DNA of 64,000 nucleotides from Dromiciops gliroides (taxonomy: Eukaryota > Chordata > Mammalia > Microbiotheria > Microbiotheriidae): NCBI RefSeq assembly GCF_019393635.1, contig NC_057866.1, positions 227,629,359 to 227,693,358 of the forward strand, in the 5' to 3' direction. Made by a program: the position numbers and the translations under genes. Shown one piece after another: positions 1 to 11,527 of the stretch. The notes beneath the pieces are model-generated. The model was not told the origin of the DNA. It saw only the letters and a program-made list of their open reading frames with translations, and made no database searches. How positions within the stretch are numbered: position 1 is the stretch's first letter; every line of letters starts with the position of its first letter.

Positions 1-540
1 CTGGTTCTGTACTGTCTGTATGTTTATCATTGCTTGGGGGTAAAGACTGCATGCTCTCAGATTATTGTTCTATTTGAGTTTCATCCCTCACATCCTCAGA
101 TACGTAACCAGCATCCAGCTGTACCTCTAGGCAACTTTGGACATTTGACTAAGTCCAGTTGGCTGGACACTGGGCTTGTCTCTTGCTTTTCCTAAAGACA
201 CTTGAAATGAGACCAGATCCCTCTGCCAAAGCCAATGTGACATCACAGGGAGGTGGGGATGAGGTCACACCACTGATAAACCCTCAGAAACATTTCTTGA
301 TTTGAAGCCTGCTCCCCTTAATTTATTTCTTTCCACCACTGAATCTAAGTCTATTTACTTGCATTGATTAGGCACCTCCTGCATGCAAAGCCCTATGCTT
401 GGTGCTAGGGAGGATACAGAGATAAATAAGATTCCAACCCTGCCCTCAAGGAGCTTATGAACTAGTTCTTGTCTTCTGGGTTCCTGTTATCTAGATTTCC
501 TATAAAGCAAGGCACAGGTTTTTATTACTAAACTTCTGTT
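1..540. other. Unassigned sequence with an old repeat fragment
   Basis: No coding signal seen. About 360-470 carries the motif pair GCACCTCCTGCATGCAAAGCC and CAAGGAGCTTATGAAC, typical of an old mammalian interspersed repeat that recurs near 1100, 22930 and 60740. Confidence 0.5.
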
Positions 541-544
541 TGCT

Positions 545-608
545 TTAATTCACTGAAGAAGGAAATGGCAAATCACAAAGAGTTGGGTACAACTGAACAA
601 CAACTAGG
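545..608 (+). mobile_element. Mar1-type CORE-SINE, 3' tail fragment
   Basis: GAAGGAAATGGCAAATCAC and GAGTTGGGTACAACTGAACAACAAC are the RTE-like tail of the longer marsupial CORE-SINE. The head is missing. Confidence 0.7.
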
Positions 609-612
609 AAAC

Positions 613-800
613 TTTTTTTTGGTGATAGACATTTTTATTTATAGTTTTGGGTTCCAATTTTTATCCCTCCCCTGTCCCTGAGGCAGTAAGCAATCAGATA
701 TGGGTTATACATGTACAATTATGTAAAACATTGCCATATTAGGCATTTTGTATAAGAAAACTCAAATAAAAGAAAAAATAAAAGAAAGCAAAAAATAGTC
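613..800 (-). mobile_element. L1 3' UTR fragment
   Basis: A reversed L1 3' end: T-run, ACATTTTTATTTATAGTTTT, then GAGGCAGTAAGCAATCAGATA and GGTTATACATGTACAATTATG. The same sequence recurs at 10495, 16090, 25930 and 47940. Confidence 0.8.
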
Positions 801-802
801 TT

Positions 803-962
803 CTCCAGGTCATTTTACATATGAGGAAACTGAGGCAAACAGGGTTAAATGACTTGGCTAGTTAGTAAGTTAGTAAGTGTCTGAGGCCAGATTTGAACTC
901 AGGAGGATGAGTCTTCCAGACTCCAGTCCCAATACTCTATTCACTGTGTTACTTAGCTGCCC
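803..962 (-). mobile_element. CORE-SINE (MIR/Mar1 type)
   Basis: The reverse complement carries the tRNA head and the GAGTTCAAATCTGGCCTCAGA B-box region, ending at GGGCAGCTAAGTAACACAGTG. A MIR-like middle (ATGAGGAAACTGAGGC on the plus strand) is present. Confidence 0.75.
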
Positions 963-1079
963 ACATATAAGTATAGCATTGAGTCTAAAGAGAAAACCAG
1001 AAGCCTACTAGTAGGAGAATGGATAAACAAATCCTTTGGGTTGGGTTGTGAGAGGAATATATTGAGAGATCAATTAATG

Positions 1080-1182
1080 AATAACCATTAGTAAAGCTAT
1101 ATGTGCTAGGCCCTGAGCTAAGCATTAAGAATTTTAAAAGGGCAAAAACAGTCTCTTCCCTCAAAGAGCTTATATTCTAGCA
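1080..1182 (+). repeat. Old interspersed repeat fragment
   Basis: Contains ATGTGCTAGGCCCTGAGCTAAGC and CTCAAAGAGCTTATATTCTAG, a diverged copy of the repeat seen near 360. Class not determined. Confidence 0.45.
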
Positions 1183-1555
1183 ATGGAGAAAATAATATTC
1201 CAGCTCGTTTAGCTGTGATGGGAATTCCTTTGATTTCTAATTCTCAGACACCACAAAAAGGACCTGCTATAAATATTTTTGTACAAGTAGGTCTTTTGTG
1301 ATGAGAAATCTTAAAGCTTTGCAGGAGCAGACAACTCTGGCCTTTAATGGAAATGTACGGGAAGGAAGGGCTTGCATCTCTCAACTCCCCTTGTTTGGCA
1401 ACTCATTTTGGCTAGTTGTCTCAGTGTTGTCTGGGCTGGGCTGCTAGGCACCTCAAAAAGGTAGAGTTGGGCTCTTAGGATTATCAGCCCCTACTAGAAT
1501 CTGCTTCCTAGTTTGTTTTCTAAGTGTGGCTGAAGGACACATTTCTCTAACTCTA

Positions 1556-1765
1556 TAATCACAGAATGGCAGGTTTAGAAGCAGAAAGGGATCTTAAAAG
1601 ACCATCTCATCAAATACTCTTATTTTATAGCTAAGCAAATTAAGAATCAGAGAGGATAACCAGCCCAAAGCTGACTACTAACCCATGGTCACACATCGGA
1701 TAAGTGTCAGAATCAATAATTGAACCTATATCTTCCTGGCTCCAAGACTAATACTTCATCTACTA
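1556..1765 (-). mobile_element. MIR-like repeat
   Basis: Weak match to the reversed MIR pattern: TTATAGCTAAGCAAATTAAGAATCAGAG, GGTCACACATCGGATAAGTGTCAGAATC, then an ACCTATATCTTCCTGGCTCC end. Old and diverged. Confidence 0.5.
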
Positions 1766-1768
1766 TAC

Positions 1769-1984
1769 CAGCAGTTCTCAAACTTTTTGATCTCAGGATC
1801 CTTTTGAATTCTTAAAAATTATTGAATGTCCTTCTCCTCACCAATATAATTTATATTTATTGATATTTACCATATTAAATATTTTAATATCATTTAATAA
1901 TGAAAATAGTATTCATTGCAAGGACACCCTGAAAGGGTGGAAGGAACCCTCAGGGGTTCCTAGACCACATCTTGAGAACTACTG
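1769..1984. mobile_element. hAT-type non-autonomous DNA transposon
   Basis: About 216 bp with terminal inverted repeats CAGCAGTTCTCAAA and CTTGAGAACTACTG, typical of hAT elements related to the MER5/Charlie group. The flanks TACTATAC and AACTATAT match at six of eight positions, the length of a hAT target duplication. The AT-rich centre has no coding capacity. Confidence 0.75.
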
Positions 1985-2084
1985 AACTATATACCATGTT
2001 GCCTCCCATGGAATTTAGGCCATGATAAATTGACCTTGTCCTTTATCATCACTGGATGATTTTATGGAAATCCTACAGTTTTGA

Positions 2085-2450
2085 AGACTTGTATAAACTG
2101 ATAAAGAATGAAATGAGCAGAACTAAGACAATAATTTATACAATAACACTAAAAATAAACGACTTTGAAAGCTGTAAGAATTCTGGTCAATGATAAAATA
2201 TCCATAATTACAGAGGGCTGATGATGAAGCATGCTATCTGCATGTTACATCCATTATAGCTGATGGATTCAGAATAAGACATATATTTTTCATAGTCAAC
2301 AAGGACATGTTTTGCTTGACTATGCATATTTGTTACAAGGAATTTGTTTTTTATTCTCCACCCTCCCCAGTGGGGTAAGGGGCAGGAGTAAGGGGGAGAG
2401 AAAACAGATTTCTGTTTATTTTTTTTAAAAGGAAAATCTTACATTTGCCC
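2085..2450 (+). mobile_element. LINE 3'-end-like repeat
   Basis: GAAATGAGCAGAACTAAGACAATAATTTATACAATAACA and TTTTGCTTGACTATGCATATTTGTTACAAGG match a 3' end common in marsupial LINE copies. A related diverged copy lies at about 43830-44030. Confidence 0.55.
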
Positions 2451-2803
2451 TTGGTCCCTTAGATGAGAATATCTCTGACTCCACAGTTACCTCCTATCCC
2501 CTTCCAAGAGGATCTTCATGGCTCCTCTGTTGAAATCAGAAGCTCTCAATCATACCCCATTATAGCCCAGAGTCCCGTAACAATTTTCCAAGGTCAAATA
2601 CACAACTTAGTCTGTATCATAATTGTCTTCTCATAGCTATGATAAGGCAACTATGAAAAGAAGGCAATCATGATACAGCCTAGTTGTGTCATAGAGTCAT
2701 TAGTTTCCATCTGCCCTGTTCTGATTATTAAGGAATCATTTTCTTCAGTTAGCTTTTTGCATCTTTTCCATTTGGCCAATTCTATTTATTTTACTTTATT
2801 TTA

Positions 2804-2942
2804 TTTTGTGGGGCAACGAGGGTTAAGTGACTTGCCCAGGGTCACACAACTAGTAAGCGTCAAGTGTCTGAAGCCAGATTTGAACTCAGGTCCTTCTGAT
2901 CCAAGGCCGGTGCTTTATCTACTGTGCCACCTAGCTGCCCCC
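2804..2942 (-). mobile_element. Short tRNA-headed CORE-SINE
   Basis: Reverse complement begins GGGGCAGCTAGGTGGCACAG and ends at GCCCCACAAAAT. It sits inside the ORF1 region of a minus-strand L1. Confidence 0.9.
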
Positions 2943-3073
2943 TTGGGCTCTTCTAAGAAGATTTTTTGGTCCTGAGACCAATTCATCTTTCCCTTTGAGG
3001 CTTCACATGTAGAAATGTAGTGTTATCCTCTTCTGAGTTTGTATTTTGCTTTCCCTGTCACCATAATAGCTTT

Positions 3074-3252
3074 CTTTTTTTTCTTTTTTTTTTTTTAGTG
3101 AGGCAATTGGGGTTAAGTGACTTGCCCAGGGTCACACAGCTAGTAAGTGTTTAAGTGTCTGAGGCCGGATTTGAACTCAGGTACTCCTGACTCCAGGGCC
3201 GGTGCTCTATCCACTGCGCCATCTAGCTGCCCCTTTTTTTTTTTTTTTTTTA
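3074..3252 (-). mobile_element. Short CORE-SINE with target duplication
   Basis: The flanks carry CCATAATAGCTTT at 3061-3073 and 3253-3265, an exact 13-bp target duplication. T-runs lie on both sides of the SINE body. Confidence 0.92.
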
Positions 3253-3879
3253 CCATAATAGCTTTTCTATAGTGAGAGTTCTTTCTGTTTCTTACTTACA
3301 TATTAGCCTATTTTGGTGCCCTTTTAAAGTTGAGCTCTGCTCCTGGGGCACAGAGGGTACTGTCCTAAGCTTTTCTTGCTGGGGACCAGGGGCCTGACCA
3401 CTGCCTTTCTGCTCTGAAGCTTCAGCAGCTTGCAGCTTGCAGCTTGCAGCTTGCTCACTGAACTGGGGTGGCCCAGCCTAGTTGCACCTATTGTGTAGGA
3501 GATACCCCAGCTGGCAGATTGCCTTCTACACTGGGGCTGGGGACCTAGCTACTGGCCTGCTGAGGCAGGACCAAGGGGCCTCAGCTGCTCATCTGTGCTG
3601 TGGCTAAATGCCTCCTGCTGACTTGCCCAGATACCTTCTGCACGGCACTGCACTCCCCTTTTACTCAAGTGAGACAGACCTTTCCTGAAGTTCTATTAAG
3701 TTATCTTGAGCTAGAAAATTTTTTCACTCCATTGTTTTGTTTTGGGTTTTTTTAGTAGGTTCTGCAGCTCCAGAATCCATTTAGAAGTTTGATTTAATGT
3801 TGTTTCTAAGGGAAATTTGGGGAGAGCTCAGGTAACTTCCTGGCTTTTCTCTGCCATCTTGGCTTCTCCCCTCCTTTCT

Positions 3880-5095
3880 TCCCATTGGAGATGGAGCAGG
3901 AGCCAGGAGTAGGCAAGGATGTGAGAAAACCAGAGGTACAAATTGTGGTACAAATTTCCCCATCTGGAAACAGATGGGAGGTACTTATTTGCACAAACAA
4001 GGTATTTCTTTATGAACACACCTTCTCTGCTTGGCTCAATTTTAATTCATAGCAAAAAAAAAGAAAGTCCCAAAGTACTAAAGAAATAAGCCTGTGCTCT
4101 CAGGGGGTATTACTTTAGCAACTAGTACTTCTCAATTTTCTACTCAAAGAAAAGAACATGGGGCCAAAAAAGCAAATCTAATTCACCCTAAAAAATGAAA
4201 GGATATTTCTAGATGCCCATGAAATTTAAATTATAGATAATTAACATAAGAAAGAAAAGTATGAGTAAAGACTGAGAGAATTTTTTTCTTCCTTTTAAAA
4301 TTACGTTAAAAAAATTACATAAGAGAAGGCTCTCTGGGGATGAAGGAAAGATGGGGGAAATTTAGGCTATGTAAAAACAAAAGATATCTATCAATTAAAT
4401 GTTTTTTTAAAAAAAGGTCAAAATAAAGCTAATTTTTATAGAGGCTCCAAAATTTTGAGCAGTATTTGGCACAACAAATCCTAGTGCAATAAAAACAACC
4501 TTGACTGTCCCTTGGAGTTTACTGCAACAGAATTTGGCTTGTAGATGATGGAGGGCAAAGGTGTATTGCAATGTTAACAAAGGGCCAACACACATTGCAA
4601 CATAGCTCGCCTGCCCTCCCTAACAAGGGTTACCTCACTGTTATATAAACAAAGTTTTCAGACTAGCAAATAGCCTTGGTTCCCAGATGCAATGCAGAGG
4701 CATCCTAGAGACAACCAACATTGCCTCTACCACTAAATGCCATGACATTCATGCCAGTGTCCTCCTCTACTCATCTGCATTTGTTCCTTTCTTATGAAGT
4801 TGTCCTTCAAAGCAGAAACACAGCTTTGCTCAAGGATGCCACTGATGAAATGCCAGAAGAGGCAAAGTTGGAAAACTGAACTGTGGATTGTTGACAAATG
4901 GACAGCCTGGATCCAATGACCTCAGTGGAATGAGGGTAGATGGAATATCTTGTCCTAGCATCTTGTCCAGAGGGGACCCAATGTATGGGCAAGCTGAATC
5001 ACCAGAAAGAGGAATAGAATTGGTTACGCAAGAGTCCCTGATGAGTCTAGGCCAAAATGGGATCACCTGCTCTTCAATTTTTCAGTTCTTTTTTC
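3880..5095. other. No gene or clear repeat recognised
   Basis: AT-rich to about 4600, then balanced, apparently unique sequence at 4600-5095. Open frames there are short and resemble nothing I know. It may be ancestral unique sequence or an old decayed insertion. Confidence 0.4.
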
Positions 5096-5103
5096 AGGAA
5101 AAT

Positions 5104-5345
5104 AGGTGGCACAAAAGGGCACAGAGCACTAAGCTTAGAATCCTGAAGACGAGTTCAAATCTGGCCTGACATTTACTAGCTATGTGACTTTGAGCAAGTC
5201 ACTTATCCTCCGTCTGCTTCAGTTTCCTCATCTGTAAAATATACCTACTCTATAATTATACCTACTCCACAAGATATTGTGAGGACTTGTAAGTGGTTTT
5301 ATGTACTTTGCAAACCTTAAAATGCTAGAATAAATGTGATTTTTG
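5104..5345 (+). mobile_element. MIR, near full length
   Basis: Diverged tRNA head, CORE (GAGTTCAAATCTGGCC ... ACTAGCTATGTGACTTTGAGCAAGTCAC), CAGTTTCCTCATCTGTAAAATA and a tail reaching AAATGCTAGAATAAATG. Order and spacing are those of MIR. Confidence 0.8.
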
Positions 5346-5777
5346 GGTGGTCCCTTGGTCTCCCCCCCACATCCCACCCCATGATTGCAGAACATTACCA
5401 CTAAACTAGGAATGACCTACTCAGTAACTTAAAAGGAAATGACTACTTCCACCGGCTGACTGTCTTTCTAACTCTGTATCTCATCTATCATTCTTTATCT
5501 CTGTCTTCCTTTAACTCAATTTGTGGCAAGTAGCTTGCTCTTCTTAGGTTTCCTAGGAGAGGTGCAGAAGGGGGTCACAAGGCAAAATGCAAACACATGA
5601 TAATAAATAATAAAATGTCTTAAGAGGAACCTGACAAGGAAAAATGATTAAGCAAAAGCACTCAAGATAGTGACCAAATCTGACAATGCATCCTATAATT
5701 TTATTGGTTGGAGAAAGCTCCAGATGAAGAAACTCCCTCTACCAATATCTCCTTTTTCTTTGAGATTAAGTAACTTT

Positions 5778-5918
5778 GGGGGTCTGCTAGGTGGTGAAGT
5801 GGATTAAGCACCGGCCTTGGATTCAGGAATACCCGAGTTCAAATTTGGCTTCAGAGACTTGACACTAACTAGCTGTGTGACTCTGGGCAATTCACTTAAC
5901 CCTCACTGCCCCACCAAA

Positions 5919-5919
<1 letters not shown>
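5778..5919 (+). mobile_element. Short CORE-SINE inserted into a MIR
   Basis: Head at GGGGGTCTGCTAGGTGGTG, ending GCCCCACCAAAAAG. Flanking copies GAGATTAAGTAACTT (5762-5776) and GAGATTAAGTTACTT (6189-6203) match at 14 of 15 positions and are the target duplication, cut from a minus-strand MIR. Confidence 0.9.
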
Positions 5920-6188
<269 letters not shown>

Positions 6189-6303
6189 GAGATTAAGTTA
6201 CTTGCCTAGGGTCACACAGCTAGAATGTGTCAGAGGCAGGATTTGGGCACAGGTCTGTTTGACTTTGAAGCCAGTTCTCTATCCATTATGCCACACTGTC
6301 TCT
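6189..6303 (-). mobile_element. MIR fragment
   Basis: ATTAAGTTACTTGCCTAGGGTCACACAGCTAG and the degenerate CATTATGCCACACTGTCTC end mark a reversed MIR. Confidence 0.75.
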
Positions 6304-6353
6304 TGTATCTTATTATAGGTGTTCAAAACCTGAAATAAGCACAGAAATTATTT

Positions 6354-6632
6354 TTTCTCCTTTACTGTCCTCCCTTTCTCTTTCCTTCTTTCCTTCCCCT
6401 CCTCCCTCATTATCTCCTTCCCTTCTTCCCTCCCTATTTCTGTTCCTCCCTTTGTCCTTCCCTCCCCCATCTCCTTTTCACTTTTCCTTTCTTTTCTTCC
6501 TCCCTCCTACTCTCCCTTCCTTTTTGTTCTCTTTCCCTTTCTTCTCCCTCCCTTCCCTTCTTATTTTCCTCCCTTCCTCCCCTCTGTTCTTCCTTCCTTC
6601 TTTTCCTCTCCCCCTTCCTCCCTTTACTATCT
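6354..6632 (+). repeat. CCTT/CT-rich low-complexity tract
   Basis: About 280 bp almost purely C and T in irregular CCTT, CCCTT and TTCC units. No coding meaning is attached to its open frames. Confidence 0.9.
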
Positions 6633-7200
6633 CCTGGGTCTTATTAAAGGTGTTAACAACTTGAAAAAAGCATGGCAATTTTTTCCCTCCTTTGCTATAT
6701 AAGATATAATTCTACTCCTTCTAGATTTTTTTCTAAATTTCCTTAGGTCATTAGAAGATTCTTGGTCAAAATACTCTCCTTGCCCCCATCCAAATACTTT
6801 CAGTTAAATTTGTTCCTCAAACAAGTTGTTGATTTCTATTCAATTTAATTAAAACTACAATGAAATGGTTGTGTTCCTCTTTTCTTCATTCTTTAATTTT
6901 TCTCCATAACAAAATAAAACAAAATCCAATTATAAAATTCTTAGACTTTCTGGTATTGTTTTTTTTTTTTCTGTCCAGGGAGCCGGACTGAATTATCTCT
7001 AATATCTGCTCTTCTTCCAGCTCTAAAACCGATCGTTATTCACCAGTTATTTGGAGATTATGGATGTGGTATTCATCCTTGATGAACTCTAAAAGCCTTA
7101 TGAAACACTTTGAGAGTCTCTCTTATATGGGGAAAGGTGATATTTATGATCGCCAGCAATAGTTTTCACTTCTCATTTAAAAGAAAATCAGAAGGGGCTT
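6633..7200. other. No feature recognised
   Basis: AT-rich sequence without recognisable repeat ends or exons. Confidence 0.4.
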
Positions 7201-7204
7201 ATGG

Positions 7205-7402
7205 AAGAAGCCATTGCATAATGGAGAAAATAACCTGGTCAGGTACAAGCTGCTGATCCAACATGGCTAATGCAGAATTATGTTTTGCATGATCTCATAT
7301 TTATAATGGATATTATATTTCTTCCCTTCTTAATGGATGGGGAAGGAGGTGAAGGGAATGAGAGAATATGGAAATGAGAATAAAACTGATTTTTAAAAAA
7401 CC
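7205..7402 (+). mobile_element. LINE 3'-end-like repeat
   Basis: TTATGTTTTGCATGATCTCATATTTATAATGG, a purine-rich stretch and AATAAAACTGATTTTTAAAAA resemble a marsupial LINE 3' end. Diverged. Confidence 0.45.
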
Positions 7403-7747
7403 AAGCTGCCAGCCTACTATGGAAAACCCTTACTTGTATGACTTTTCAGAGTTGTGCCTTGGGTTTATCTTTCATAACAGTGCTACCAAAGAGTTGGCCC
7501 TCAGTAGTGTCACTGAGACTGGGACAAGAACCGAATATCTCATTGACATGGACAGGGGATATGAGTTTGGAAAAGCGATAGGATACCAAGCAATATTACT
7601 GAGCTCAGAGTTGGGATATCTTGGTTCTAGTTTCAATTTGGCCACTAGTTGGCTAGTTGAATTCAGTCAAATCCTTTTAAGCATTCTGGCTCTTGGTTTA
7701 CTTAACTCTAAAACGAAGAGTGGGAAGCTTTCAAAAATAAAAGTTCG

Positions 7748-7890
7748 GGCAGCTAGGTAGCGCAGTGGATAGAGCACCGGCCCTGGATTCAGGAGTACCT
7801 GAGTTCAAATCTGGCCTCAGACACTTAACACTTACTAGCTGTGTGACCCTGGGCAAGTCACTTAACCCAATTGTCTCACTTAAAGAAAAA
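7748..7890 (+). mobile_element. Short CORE-SINE
   Basis: GGGCAGCTAGGTAGCGCAGTG head and A-rich tail. AAAAGTTC flanks both sides (7740-7747 and 7891-7898). Confidence 0.92.
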
Positions 7891-8047
7891 AAAAGTTCAA
7901 TGATGAAAAACCAAATAATTATTCCAGTAAGGAAGAAAAATAGGGAGCTGTTTTGAAAAAGAAAAGTGCATCCACAAAAGGAAGTTGTTAACTAACATAT
8001 TTTTAGAAGACAAAGAAGAGTAATATACTGGATGAGAGTTTCAGGAT

Positions 8048-8200
8048 TATGGATTGCAAAACACTTTAGGGGCACATTATCTCATGTGGTCCTCACAACA
8101 GCCTCTATAATGTACATATTACAGAGATTATTATTCATATTATTTGCATAGTCACACAACATAGTAAATATCACACAGGTCATTCAGAACCAGAATGAAT
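8048..8200 (-). mobile_element. MIR fragment
   Basis: GCAAAACACTTTAGGGGCACATTATCTCATGTGGTCCTCACAAC followed by TAGTCACACAACATAGTAAAT, the reversed MIR tail and CORE. Confidence 0.65.
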
Positions 8201-8341
8201 TTAATCAGGTGATATTTAAAGCCCCTTGGGTTTAAAAGAATCAACTGGACAAGTTTAGGATGAGAAAGACATGACTAGTAATTGTACTATTATTCCTGCT
8301 GCTCCTTCTACAACAAAAATGACAACAATAGTGATGAAGCT

Positions 8342-8522
8342 AGGTTGTGCTCCAGTGGATAGAATGTGGGGCTAAATCTGGCCTCAGACCTTACTAGCTG
8401 TGTGACCCTGGGCAAATCACTTAACCCTGTTTGCCTTAATTTTCTCAACGGAAAAATAAGCTAGAGAAAGTAATGGCAAACAACTCTGCCAAGAAAACCC
8501 AAAATGGGATCATGAAGAGTTT
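8342..8522 (+). mobile_element. Mar1-type CORE-SINE, RTE tail
   Basis: Shortened head, CTAGCTGTGTGACCCTGGGCAAATCAC, then AATGGCAAACAACTCTGCCAAGAAAACCCAAAATGGGATCATGAAGAGT, the long-SINE tail. Confidence 0.8.
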
Positions 8523-8873
8523 TCTCTCCAAGTATTAAGATTTTACTGTTTTTGGTGTAAATGTCCATATCCCAAACAAGTAAATTAGCACTTGGGCATA
8601 TCATCAGCCTGCTAATATTTATGTAATCATGTGTAAGATTCAGTCCCTGGACTTAACTTTTTCTGAATGATACAGGAATAATTAGACAAAGGTAAAAGAA
8701 GTCTGTGAAGTTTGTGAAACAAAGATACAAACACAATGTTAAATCATTATCCCATAGTCTAAAGCTAGAACGCACCTGAGTTACTATAATAAAATATGTG
8801 TGTCAGATCTGAGCTATTCAACCTAGAATTTTAGTCCTTTCTATATCCTAAACAAATTAATAAGTGTATTTGG

Positions 8874-9020
8874 GGGGCAGCTAGATGGCGCAGTGGATAG
8901 AGCACCAGTCCAGGAGTCAAGAGAACCTGAGTTCAAATCCGGTCTCAAGACACTTGACACTTAGTAGCTGTGTGACCCTGGGCAAGTCACTTAACCCCAA
9001 TTGCCTCACCAAAAAAAAAA
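8874..9020 (+). mobile_element. Short CORE-SINE with target duplication
   Basis: AAGTGTATTTGG at 8862-8873 and 9021-9032 brackets a complete SINE with a pure A tail. Confidence 0.95.
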
Positions 9021-9188
9021 AAGTGTATTTGGCCTGTTACTAGATACATATATTTCTGTACAAAATAAGGTCCTTAAATGTTTGAAAATTATGTAAGAAT
9101 AATTGGATATTGATGCAAAGTTTATGGGATCAAGTTGTTATTCTATTAATTATTAAAACTAAATTAAAAAAAAAAACATCTAAATCGG

Positions 9189-9342
9189 GGGCAGCTAGAT
9201 GGTGCAGTGGATAAAGCACCGGCCCTGGATTCAGGAGGACCTGACTTCAAATCCAGACTCAGACACTTGACACTTACTTAGCTGTGTGACCCTGGGCAAG
9301 TCACTTAACTTTCTTTCACTGCCCCGCAAAAACAACAACAAA
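9189..9342 (+). mobile_element. Short CORE-SINE with target duplication
   Basis: CTAAATCGG flanks both ends (9180-9188 and 9343-9351). The tail is CAAAAACAACAACAAA. Confidence 0.92.
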
Positions 9343-9607
9343 CTAAATCGGAAACATCTTCAGTTTTGTTTTGAAGAAAATAATTTTAATGCAGTTTTCT
9401 TAGAGGAGAGTAACATAATATTTTGTGTTATATAAGTGAAAAAGTACATTTTATTTAAGATTATTATTTAATATGGGAAAATACCTGTTTGTACAGCATT
9501 TCCTGTGGTACAAACTTATTTGATATGTACTGTCTTGAAATTGATTACTTAAATGTATCTATACATCCCATTCTACTATGTCTTTTGCTACAATTGAAAT
9601 TAACTTG

Positions 9608-10030
9608 TGTAAGGGGCTAAAATTCTAGCTACGATGTGTAAAATCTAATGAGTGGTCACCTTAAATTAGAAGCTTTAACAAGAGTTTAGACTTTTAAGTA
9701 TTTATTAAAGTGCATCAGAAGTTGGTGAGGAGAGAGAGGTAAAAATCTAACTATCTCTAAGAGCACCCCACATCGCACCTGCCAGAGCCGAGGTTAGGAA
9801 CCCAAAAAGCCCTCGCCCCAGCGGCTTCTCCCAGAACCTCTTGTGAAACAGGAAACAGGGCCATCCACACATACACAGCTACAAGCTAATTGGCTTTGAT
9901 TGACACAACTAACAGGCGGTAACTTCTGGATGCTAAAGTCACATGGTTTCCAAGTCACATGCTTTCTCCTCATGGCGGAGCTTCCCTGTAATATCTTTTT
10001 CAACAGGTTGATAGCACTCTAAATCTCACA
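9608..10030 (-). mobile_element. Solo LTR (endogenous retrovirus) with 4-bp target duplication
   Basis: A 423-bp segment with TG...CA ends and the direct repeat CTTG outside both ends (9604-9607, 10031-10034). On the minus strand it starts TGTGAGATTTAGAGTGC and ends TAGCTAGAATTTTAGCCCCTTACA, the same 3' end as the LTRs at 50473, 56465 and 62224. AATAAA-like sequence near 9700-9710 (minus strand) fits the LTR polyadenylation region. No viral genes adjoin it. Confidence 0.85.
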
Positions 10031-10494
10031 CTTGGTAACTTTTTTGTAAATTCATCTTCTTACAAAAAGTGTTCTATAATCTATGTTTTCATGTGGTCCT
10101 TTTCTGTCTCTGTTCCTCCTAAGAAGGGCATTTCTTACCTCTTTCTTATAGAATCCCTTACTTTCTTCAAGACAGTTCAATTGCCATATTCTGCATAAAC
10201 ACTTTCTGGAGGACCTCCCCTCCCACCCTTCAAGAACAACCGACCTCCCTCCCAGAGCTATGTTTTCTAATTTTTGCACATATTCTGCATATTCTTATAT
10301 ACAGGGTGGGCTTAAAATCAACTCACCCCATCTTAGCCTTGGTACCTTAAAGTACTGAGTATACCTTAAAGTAGAAGAGGAATGTCTCAATCACTTTAGT
10401 CTAAGTGCAAAAGGCCCTTCAAACTAGAAAGATTCTGTGGAGGGGTTTTGTTTTGTATCAATTTTGGTAAATGCCCCTTTTTAATTTTTTCTAA

Positions 10495-10620
10495 AAGAGT
10501 AAACATTTTTATTTAAAGTTTTGAGTTCCAAATTCTATCCCTCCCTCCTCTCCTCTTCTCTGAGACAGTAAGCAATCAGATATAGGTTATACATATGCAA
10601 TTAAACATCCCTTTCTAAAA
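10495..10620 (-). mobile_element. L1 3' UTR fragment
   Basis: ACATTTTTATTTAAAGTTTTGAGTTCC, a CTCC-rich stretch, then GAGACAGTAAGCAATCAGATATAGG and TATACATATGCAATT, the reversed L1 3' end. Confidence 0.8.
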
Positions 10621-10987
10621 GGTACTGTAGACTAGCCAACTAAATTGATTTTAAACTGATGGGGGGCTTGAGTGAGAAGGGAAACAGATTGGGGAGAGAA
10701 AGTGAGCACATCAGTGGGCGTTTTAGCCAACTGCCTTAGAAAATCTTTGAGGCCACCCCAAGAAACCTGAAAGGTAAATGTAGCTTTGTTTTTGGTCCTG
10801 AGACTTGTCGGAGAGAGTAGGAATTATAATAAAGATCCTAAGCTTACTTGGGCTACTTATATGTTGTCTCTTCCAGTGCTATTCATAAAGTACTTAGCAC
10901 AGTGCCTAGTACTTAAGAGATCCTTCCTTCTTGTAGATTATTATCTCCTTGATAGCATGAACCTTTATTTATGTCTTTGGATTTCTG

Positions 10988-11527
10988 GAACTTGGATTAC
11001 AACAAAAAAGGAACTACCCAGCAAAATTAAGCAAAATCTTTCAGGGAAAAAGACGGGCATTCAATAGGGGACTTTAAAACTTTCCTAATGAAAAACCCAG
11101 AACTGAACAGAAAATTCAGTCTGCAAATACAAGACTCAAGAAATGCATGAAGAGGTAAAATGGGGGTGGGGGGGAACAAGACATGTTGTTCAATAAGGTT
11201 AAAATGTTTACATCCCTACACTGGAAAAAGATACTTGCAACTCTAAAGAACTGTATCATTATTAAGGCAGGTAAAAGTACACACAGATAGAAGGTGTGAG
11301 TATAAGTTGATTCCAATGTGATGAAATTTTTTTAAAAACCTTAAGAGATAACAAAAAGGATTATGCTGGGAGAAGAGGAAAGGGAAGGCAGAATGGGGTA
11401 AATCACATCACATGAAGAGGCACAAAAGGTCTATTACAATAGAGAAAGAAAGGAGGTGTGAGCATTGTTTAGATCTCACTTGGCTCAAAGAAGGAATAAC
11501 ATACATACTCAGTTGGGTATATAATTT
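10988..11527 (+). mobile_element. L1 fragment: ORF1 C-terminus and inter-ORF spacer
   Basis: GGAACTTGGATTACAAC onward matches the end of ORF1 (aligned with 14516-14620 reversed and 38120-38300), then the GAGAAGAGGAAAGGGAAGG spacer and TTGGCTCAAAGAAGGAATAAC. It stops abruptly where the next L1 5' end begins. Confidence 0.75.

Larger units (their letters stand above)
2640..3875 (-). mobile_element. L1 5' region (5' UTR and ORF1 start), SINE-interrupted
   Basis: On the minus strand the element starts near 3870 with GGAGAAGCCAAGATGGCAGAG, runs through a GC-richer 5' UTR, then reaches ATGAATTGGTCTCAGGACC (the ORF1 start, MNWSQ class) near 2985 and the ORF1 coiled-coil region near 2680-2790. Two SINEs interrupt it. 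ORF1 is not open. The 5' UTR holds a short tandem repeat of GCTTGCA near 3427-3452. Confidence 0.75.

Noticed and set aside
4888..5169. Possible exon or processed pseudogene (93 codons)
   Set aside because: No recognisable protein, no splice signals in register, and its end runs into a MIR.
7748..7870. tRNA genes at SINE heads
   Set aside because: The heads keep A- and B-box-like promoter motifs but lack a cloverleaf fold and are followed by the CORE and an A-rich tail.
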